From Bacteroidales bacterium (GTDB taxonomy: Bacteria; Bacteroidota; Bacteroidia; Bacteroidales; UBA932): a stretch of 64,000 bases of DNA. Of the stretch, positions 58,261 to 64,000 are shown piece by piece. Numbering within the stretch: position 1 is the first letter of the stretch; every line of letters starts with the position of its first letter. A program made the translations under genes and the position numbers. Below the pieces are notes generated by a model. It was not told where the DNA came from, did not search any database, and was given only the letters and a program-made list of their open reading frames with translations. The stretch spans positions 50,529-114,528 of the forward strand of contig JAFYUS010000002.1 of assembly GCA_017549505.1 (NCBI GenBank), in the 5' to 3' direction.

Positions 58261-61200
58261 ATGAGAACCAATTTAACCTTCTCAAGGATGATAGGCACTG
58301 CATTGGCAATGTTTCTCATTCTGGCCGGCTCTCTCACAGCATCAGCACAGACGCTGAGAGTGACCGGTAAAGTCATTGATGAACTGAACGCCCCTATGGT
58401 AGGCGTCAGCGTCATCGAAAAAGGAACTCAGAACGGCGTCATGACAGACGTTGACGGAAAGTACGAAATTTTCGCCAATCCTGGAGCTGTCCTCGAATTC
58501 TCTTACATCGGCTATGTAACAGTCGACAAGAACGCCATCAACGGCACACTCAACATCAATATGGAGCCGGACAACGAGATGCTCGAAGAGACAGTCGTTG
58601 TCGGTTACGGTGTCCAGAAGAAGAGCTCGCTCACAGGTTCTGTGAGCCAGGTGAAGTCTCAGGATATTCAGGCCCGTACAATCACAACAGCATCACAGGC
58701 TCTCCAGGGTAAGACATCCGGTGTACAGGTGCTCACATCATCAGCTAAGCCAGGCGCTTCTCCATCGATCCGTATCCGCGGTATCGGCTCAAACGGTTCC
58801 AGCGATCCTCTCGTAGTTGTTGACGGACGTATCGGCAGCCTTGCAGGTATCGACCCTAACGACATCGAGTCAATGGAGGTCCTCAAGGACGGTGCATCTG
58901 CTGCGATCTACGGTGCAGAGGCTGGTAACGGTGTAATCCTTGTGACAACAAAGAAAGGTCAGGGTAACGGTAAGATCACTTATGACTACCAGTACACTTC
59001 ACAGAGCCTTGCAAGAGTTCCTCAGATGATGAACGCAGAACAGTATATCGACTACTATACAGAAGCTGGTCTGATCTCTCTCGAGAACTTCTACAACAAC
59101 TGGGATTTCGAGACCAACACAGACTGGACAAAGGTAGGATTCGAGAATTCAGTAATGCAGCGCCACAATGTCACATTCTCAGCAGGTGACATGGGCAAGT
59201 CAATCTATGTATCAGGCTCATACCTCAACAATAATGGTATCGTTGCAGGTGACAAGGACTTCTACGAGCGTCTTACAGGTATGATCAACGCAAGCTGGAA
59301 GATCAAGCCTTGGCTCGAGATCGGAACAAACAACCAGGTAGAGTACTACAAGTCATCTTCAGTGTCTGAAGGTTCAGAGTACGGCAGCTACCTTCTTGCG
59401 GTCCTCAACCTCGACCCTCTTACCAAGCCTCTCTACTCGATTGACAACCTTCCTAAGCATATGGCTGACATCTATTATGGTAATCACGCTCCTATGCTCG
59501 GTGACGGAAAGGGTAATGTATACGGTGTATCAAACTTCAACACATCTGAGAACCAGAACCCTATGATCATGCGCGACTCAAGCGACAATGACAGCAGAGG
59601 TTACAACATCAATGGTACGACTTACATCAACTTCATGCCTATCAAGGGTCTGACTGTGACTTCACGTCTGGGATACCGTCTCTCAAGCTCAGAATCTTAT
59701 TCTGTAGGACACGACTACTATGCAAACGCAATGCACCATCAGAACTATCTTTCTGTAAGCGCAAGCACATTTGCAAGCACATACTGGCAGTGGGAGAACT
59801 TCCTTAACTATAACAAGAGCATCAAGGGCCACGACTTCGGCATCATGCTCGGTACAAGCTTCACTGAAAGCCGCAGCTTCGGAGTAAGCGGAAGCAAGCA
59901 TGGTAGTGACGATGACCTTGGATTCAAGAAGGACGACCCTCTCTTCTGGTATTTTGCATATGCAACACCTAACGCAGAAGATGACGTAAACGGCGGTGAG
60001 GCTTCTTACTCAAGAAAGAACTCATACTTCGGACGTTTCAACTATGAGTACAAGGGCACATACCTCCTCCAGGCTTCTCTCCGCGCTGACGCAGCTGACA
60101 GCAGCGTCCTCCCTGTAGAGACAAGATGGGGTTACTTCCCAGCAGTTTCAGGAGGTTGGATAATCTCTAACGAGCAGTTCATGCAGGATACCAAGTCATG
60201 GCTCTCACACTTGAAGTTCCGTGCATCATGGGGTCAGAACGGTTCGCTTTCAAGCCTCGGCGGATACAGATATGCAACTGTAATCGGAGGTTCAGGTTCT
60301 TATCCTACAGGTAACGGTACAGAGTACATCGACGGATACGCACCTTCAGCAACAGGTAACAAGGAGCTCAAATGGGAAACCTCAGAGCAGACCAACATCG
60401 GTGTTGACACAAGATTCTTCAACAACCGTCTCTCATTCAGTGCTGACTGGTTCAAGAAGGATACAAAGGACCTCATCGTCTCAGGTATCACTCCTTCGAC
60501 AGTTGTAGGTAACACTGCTTCTCCAGTAAACGCAGGTAACATCAGCAACACCGGTCTCGAGTTCGAACTCGGATGGCAGGACAACATCGGCGACTTCAGC
60601 TACGGAGTACGTGGTAACCTTTCTACACTCAAGAACAAGGTAACTTACATCCACGAGACACTCGACGCCATCGACGGCCAGACATTCCACACTTACGGAG
60701 CGATCACACGCTTCGAGGTAGGCAAGCCGGCATGGTACTTCTATGGTTATGAATTTGACGGTCTCAATCCTGAGACAGGTAACCCTACATTCAAGGACCT
60801 TGATGGAGACAATGCAATCACTGACGCTGACAAGACTATGATCGGTAAGGGTATGGCAGACGTGACATACGGTATCACCCTTACAGCAGCATGGAAGGGC
60901 TTCGATGTCATCGTATTCGGTACAGGTGCATACGGCGGACAGATCTACAGCTGCCTCAACCGCTCCGACTACACACTCAACAAGCTCACATACTTCACAC
61001 AGGACAGATGGAACAAGGCAACCAATCCAAACGGAAAGATGCCTAGAGCTGGTGCATCAGATATGGATAAATACTACCTCTCTACTGCATCCATCTTCGA
61101 CGGTTCATACTTCAAGATCAAGCAGATACAGCTTGGTTATACATTCCCGCAGAAGTGGATGAAGACAGTGAAGGTTCAGAACTTCCGCGTTTATGCATCT

Positions 61201-61326
61201 CTCGACGACTTCTTTACATTCTCTGACTACCCAGGATTCGACCCTGAAGTTACAAGCATGGGAGTTGACAAGGGTAGCTTCCCTACTTCAAAGAAGGTTG
61301 TTGCCGGTGTAAGCATTACATTCTAA
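58261..61326 (+). CDS. SusC-like TonB-dependent outer-membrane transporter
   Basis: 1021 residues. Signal peptide about 1-29, CarboxypepD_reg-like domain (VTGKVIDELNAPMVGVSV to IGYVTV), TonB box region EETVVVGYGVQKKSSLTGSV, plug with IRIRGIGSNGSSDPLVVVDG, and a barrel ending in VVAGVSITF. Imports oligosaccharides with the SusD partner 20 bases downstream. Strong codon bias suggests high expression when induced. Confidence 0.97.
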   Translation: MRTNLTFSRMIGTALAMFLILAGSLTASAQTLRVTGKVIDELNAPMVGVSVIEKGTQNGVMTDVDGKYEIFANPGAVLEFSYIGYVTVDKNAINGTLNINMEPDNEMLEETVVVGYGVQKKSSLTGSVSQVKSQDIQARTITTASQALQGKTSGVQVLTSSAKPGASPSIRIRGIGSNGSSDPLVVVDGRIGSLAGIDPNDIESMEVLKDGASAAIYGAEAGNGVILVTTKKGQGNGKITYDYQYTSQSLARVPQMMNAEQYIDYYTEAGLISLENFYNNWDFETNTDWTKVGFENSVMQRHNVTFSAGDMGKSIYVSGSYLNNNGIVAGDKDFYERLTGMINASWKIKPWLEIGTNNQVEYYKSSSVSEGSEYGSYLLAVLNLDPLTKPLYSIDNLPKHMADIYYGNHAPMLGDGKGNVYGVSNFNTSENQNPMIMRDSSDNDSRGYNINGTTYINFMPIKGLTVTSRLGYRLSSSESYSVGHDYYANAMHHQNYLSVSASTFASTYWQWENFLNYNKSIKGHDFGIMLGTSFTESRSFGVSGSKHGSDDDLGFKKDDPLFWYFAYATPNAEDDVNGGEASYSRKNSYFGRFNYEYKGTYLLQASLRADAADSSVLPVETRWGYFPAVSGGWIISNEQFMQDTKSWLSHLKFRASWGQNGSLSSLGGYRYATVIGGSGSYPTGNGTEYIDGYAPSATGNKELKWETSEQTNIGVDTRFFNNRLSFSADWFKKDTKDLIVSGITPSTVVGNTASPVNAGNISNTGLEFELGWQDNIGDFSYGVRGNLSTLKNKVTYIHETLDAIDGQTFHTYGAITRFEVGKPAWYFYGYEFDGLNPETGNPTFKDLDGDNAITDADKTMIGKGMADVTYGITLTAAWKGFDVIVFGTGAYGGQIYSCLNRSDYTLNKLTYFTQDRWNKATNPNGKMPRAGASDMDKYYLSTASIFDGSYFKIKQIQLGYTFPQKWMKTVKVQNFRVYASLDDFFTFSDYPGFDPEVTSMGVDKGSFPTSKKVVAGVSITF

Positions 61327-61346
61327 CCATATATAATAACGAGAAA

Positions 61347-62900
61347 ATGAAAACAAGATATATAATTTTGGCCTTGGCTGCAGCAGTTGCTGCACTGAGT
61401 TCGTGCAACAGCCTGCTGGACATTCCTCAGCACGGTGTGCAGAACTATGAGACCTACTACCAGACAGATGAAGAGGCAGAGGCTGCCATCATCTCCTGCT
61501 ATATCCAGGTTAAGAATAACGAGATGAACTATGTTCTCGGAAAGAACATGCTTACTGACGACTTCTGGGCTGGCGGTGGCGGACGTAACGACAACGCAGA
61601 CCTTGAAGGACTTAACGAGTTCACATTCGGAACAGACCAGGGATACCTCGAAGGTATGTTCACCAGCTACTACGGAATCATCTACAAGGCTAACGTAGTT
61701 CTCGGACACGTTCCTGACGAGACTGAGATCCAGAAGCGTGCAAGAGCAGAGGCTAAGGTTTTCCGCGCATGGTCATACTTCGAGCTCATCTCAATGTGGG
61801 GTAACCCACCACTCGTGGATCACGAACTCGAACCATCTGAATATCAGAAGCCTAACGGTACAACTGAAGAGCTTTGGGCTCTCGTTGAGCAGGATCTCGA
61901 AGAAGCTATCAATTCAGGACTCCTCACAGAAAAGAAGAATGCTGACGACAAGACATGGAGAGTTACAAAGCAGTTCGCTCAGGCTCTTCTCGGAAAGGCA
62001 TATCTGTGGCAGGGCAAGAATGGAGACGCTGCCGACATATTCGATGAAATCATTGAAAGCGATCTCTACAGACTTTATGACAACTATGAGAACGTAATCG
62101 CATTCACTGCAAAACAGAACTGCGAGAGCATCTTCGAGAGCATCAAGATCAGCGACCCTAACAACGTATGGAACAACTTTACAATGCTCCACCTCATGAT
62201 CCACTACCGTACTGACTGTCTCGTTGACAACTGCTGTACAAACGCTGGTCTTGCAGGTCTCGGATGGGGCTTCCTCAATCCACAGCAGAACCTCTACGAC
62301 GACTTCGTAACTGTTGAAGGTGAGAACGGATACCGCCTTAACGCCACAATGAAGACTTTCGATCAGATGAAGGCTATGGGCGTACAGATCAAAGAGGGTA
62401 AGACACTCATCAACGAAGGATATTTCATGTGGAAGTGGAGAGTGACTACAGAGCAGGTTCCTGCTGCCGGTTCAAACTTCGTAGACGACAGCAACAGACA
62501 GTGGATGCGTTTTGCTGAAGTCCTCCTCCTTGCTGCTGAAGCACATGCTGAAAACGGCAACGGCACAAAGGCTGCTGAATATATGAACATGATCCGTACA
62601 AGAGCACAGGCTCCTACAAAGAGCAGCTATACAATCGACGAGATCCGCAGAGAGAAGAGAATCGAGCTTTGTGGCGAAGGAACACGTTTCCAGGACCTCC
62701 TCCGTTGGGGTATTGCTGAGGAAAGAATGAAGAATCAGGGAAGCTACTGCCCTATCCTCAACCATAACGGACAGATTGAGAAGAAGGTTTACAACAATGA
62801 CCCTTCAAGATACGGATTCAAGTCAAAGCATAATCTTCTCCCATATCCAGGTACTGAGATCCGCCTCAATCCTAACATCAAGCAGAATCCAGGTTGGTAA
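61347..62900 (+). CDS. SusD-like glycan-binding surface lipoprotein
   Basis: 517 residues. Lipobox LSSC near residue 20, followed by NSLLDIPQHG. RagB/SusD features: RAEAKVFRAWSYFELISMWG, FAQALLGKAYLWQG, and the C-terminal RREKRIELCGEGTRFQDLLRWG. Forms the lid of the SusC channel and binds the glycan at the surface. Confidence 0.96.
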   Translation: MKTRYIILALAAAVAALSSCNSLLDIPQHGVQNYETYYQTDEEAEAAIISCYIQVKNNEMNYVLGKNMLTDDFWAGGGGRNDNADLEGLNEFTFGTDQGYLEGMFTSYYGIIYKANVVLGHVPDETEIQKRARAEAKVFRAWSYFELISMWGNPPLVDHELEPSEYQKPNGTTEELWALVEQDLEEAINSGLLTEKKNADDKTWRVTKQFAQALLGKAYLWQGKNGDAADIFDEIIESDLYRLYDNYENVIAFTAKQNCESIFESIKISDPNNVWNNFTMLHLMIHYRTDCLVDNCCTNAGLAGLGWGFLNPQQNLYDDFVTVEGENGYRLNATMKTFDQMKAMGVQIKEGKTLINEGYFMWKWRVTTEQVPAAGSNFVDDSNRQWMRFAEVLLLAAEAHAENGNGTKAAEYMNMIRTRAQAPTKSSYTIDEIRREKRIELCGEGTRFQDLLRWGIAEERMKNQGSYCPILNHNGQIEKKVYNNDPSRYGFKSKHNLLPYPGTEIRLNPNIKQNPGW

Positions 62901-62917
62901 TTAACTCTGAAAAAATC

Positions 62918-64000
62918 ATGAAACTATTATATAAGATATTGACTGTAGCGGCTGGTATTCTGGCCCTCAGTTCCTGCGTAGAGGATGCAATCAAGCCTCT
63001 GACAGGTAAATATGAAACACCTGTGACTTATGAGATGAATACTCTCGTGTCACAGTCAGTTGAGAAGGGTGACAAAACACGCACATTTACCGTAGAAGTG
63101 AGCGGTTCGAACGCCAATCTCGTCATGAAGCTCGTCGGTGACAAGTATTTCATTGAAGACGGAAGCTATACTCCATCTCCTGCAGATAAGGCGAAGAAGA
63201 ATATGTATATCGTTGGTAACGGCGGTACAACATTCAATAATATTCCTGTTGAAAGCGGCTCAATCAAGATCGTTCAGGGAGAGGGTACATATTCATTCAG
63301 CGGTATCCTTTGGCTAGCTGACGAGTCTATAATCGAGGTCAAGAGTACTGTCAACCTCGTTTACGAGGCTGATCCGGAGCCAGTTGTAATGAAAAAGGCT
63401 GTATCTACAAGAAACAACGTAAAAGATGGCGGCAAGACTGTTACTATTAACCTTGCTACTGCTGATGTAAAGAAATTCGAATTTGATTGGACGACATGGT
63501 CAGGATTCATCGGAGAAGGTACTGGTCAGGTATTCAGCCTCGATCTTTACAGCACAGATGGTTATATGCATGAAGGTACATATACAGCCGGTGACAGTAA
63601 TAATTTGGCAGAAGGTCAGTTTGGTACAACATACTCACTCTTTGGTATGGTGCCAAATCACGGAACATGCCTTTGGGAAGTAGACAACGGCGTTTTAACT
63701 CCTACTGCGATCACTGCCGGAACAGTTACTGTTACTAGAAAGGGCAACAAGTGGGTCATCGAGTACATCTACGGCGAAGGCAAGGACATGGTATGGGTTA
63801 AGTTCGAGGGCGCTATCGACGCACTTACTGACCCTGCACTCCTTGGAGGCGGTCCTGTTGATGACACTGAGTATGAAGAACTCACAATTCTTGCTTCTGC
63901 TCAGAGCAATGTTGCAAATGGTGTAAAATCATTGACAGTAACAATGGCATCTGATGGTTGGTCAGTTTCATACGAACCTCCTACATATCAGCCGGTTTAC
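62918..64000 (+). CDS. SusE/F-position surface lipoprotein, partial
   Basis: 361 codons seen, open to the window edge. Signal peptide with lipobox LALSSC near residue 20. The mature part is beta-rich, with repeated units of about 100 residues (RTFTVEVSGSNANLVMKLVG, KTVTINLATADVKKFEFDW and NGVKSLTVTMASDGWSVSY start three of them). This and its place right after SusD suggest a surface glycan-binding protein. It has no recognised family signature. Confidence 0.75.
   Translation, partial: MKLLYKILTVAAGILALSSCVEDAIKPLTGKYETPVTYEMNTLVSQSVEKGDKTRTFTVEVSGSNANLVMKLVGDKYFIEDGSYTPSPADKAKKNMYIVGNGGTTFNNIPVESGSIKIVQGEGTYSFSGILWLADESIIEVKSTVNLVYEADPEPVVMKKAVSTRNNVKDGGKTVTINLATADVKKFEFDWTTWSGFIGEGTGQVFSLDLYSTDGYMHEGTYTAGDSNNLAEGQFGTTYSLFGMVPNHGTCLWEVDNGVLTPTAITAGTVTVTRKGNKWVIEYIYGEGKDMVWVKFEGAIDALTDPALLGGGPVDDTEYEELTILASAQSNVANGVKSLTVTMASDGWSVSYEPPTYQPVY

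Overview
The window comes from a Bacteroidota genome, very probably order Bacteroidales. The signs are: a SusC/SusD pair with a hybrid two-component regulator; the Bacteroides-type arginine cluster whose carbamoyltransferase looks like the N-succinylornithine enzyme; promoters of the TAnnTTTG (-7) / TTG (-33) type ahead of many genes; and few Shine-Dalgarno sequences. I cannot name the genus. No rRNA, tRNA, CRISPR array, complete IS or prophage was seen.

Layout. 1-6.0 kb (minus): SrfC-like P-loop protein (runs off the left edge) and SrfB-like actin/Hsp70-fold protein, with a long palindromic leader. 6.4-8.1 kb (plus): small lipoprotein and an Rpn/PD-(D/E)XK nuclease. 8.2-17.2 kb (minus): ClpP, a Ser/Thr kinase fused to an AAA+ ATPase, a YbjN-like protein, a calcium P-type ATPase, a TerB-domain protein and a TIR-like protein. 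17.2-20.8 kb (plus): a DUF4062-STAND-repeat protein and a small orphan. 21-26 kb (minus): a zinc-ribbon fragment, a membrane nSTAND ATPase, and a SIR2-TIR gene split by a frameshift. Together 1-26 kb is an accessory island rich in domains used for bacterial immunity and regulated cell death (TIR, SIR2, STAND, Rpn, TerB). I consider it the best candidate for an undescribed system.

26-43 kb is mostly housekeeping: pgi with a sigma factor and an anti-sigma-like peptide, a glycerophosphodiesterase, purC, DUF4954, recX, a patatin-Omp85 protein, rlmN, recA, a DUF4160-DUF2442 protein, a helix-hairpin-helix protein, rsmI, tdk and small proteins. 43.5-52.3 kb is one arginine operon: GNAT, argG, argC, argD, argF', argB, argE, argH. 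52.3-64 kb is a polysaccharide utilisation locus: HTCS regulator, secreted esterase, SusC, SusD and a lipoprotein cut by the right edge. A 20-bp-period direct repeat between the HTCS and the esterase is a good operator candidate.

A second theme is a dispersed family of GC-rich palindromic elements. Copies sit in the argC-argD and argE-argH gaps and, without breaking the frame, inside argC and argE. Each is flanked by long inverted copies of the local host sequence. Related or analogous hairpin insertions lie inside two other genes and downstream of recA and tdk. They resemble in principle the in-frame Rickettsia palindromic elements, but the locus-specific inverted flanks are unusual.
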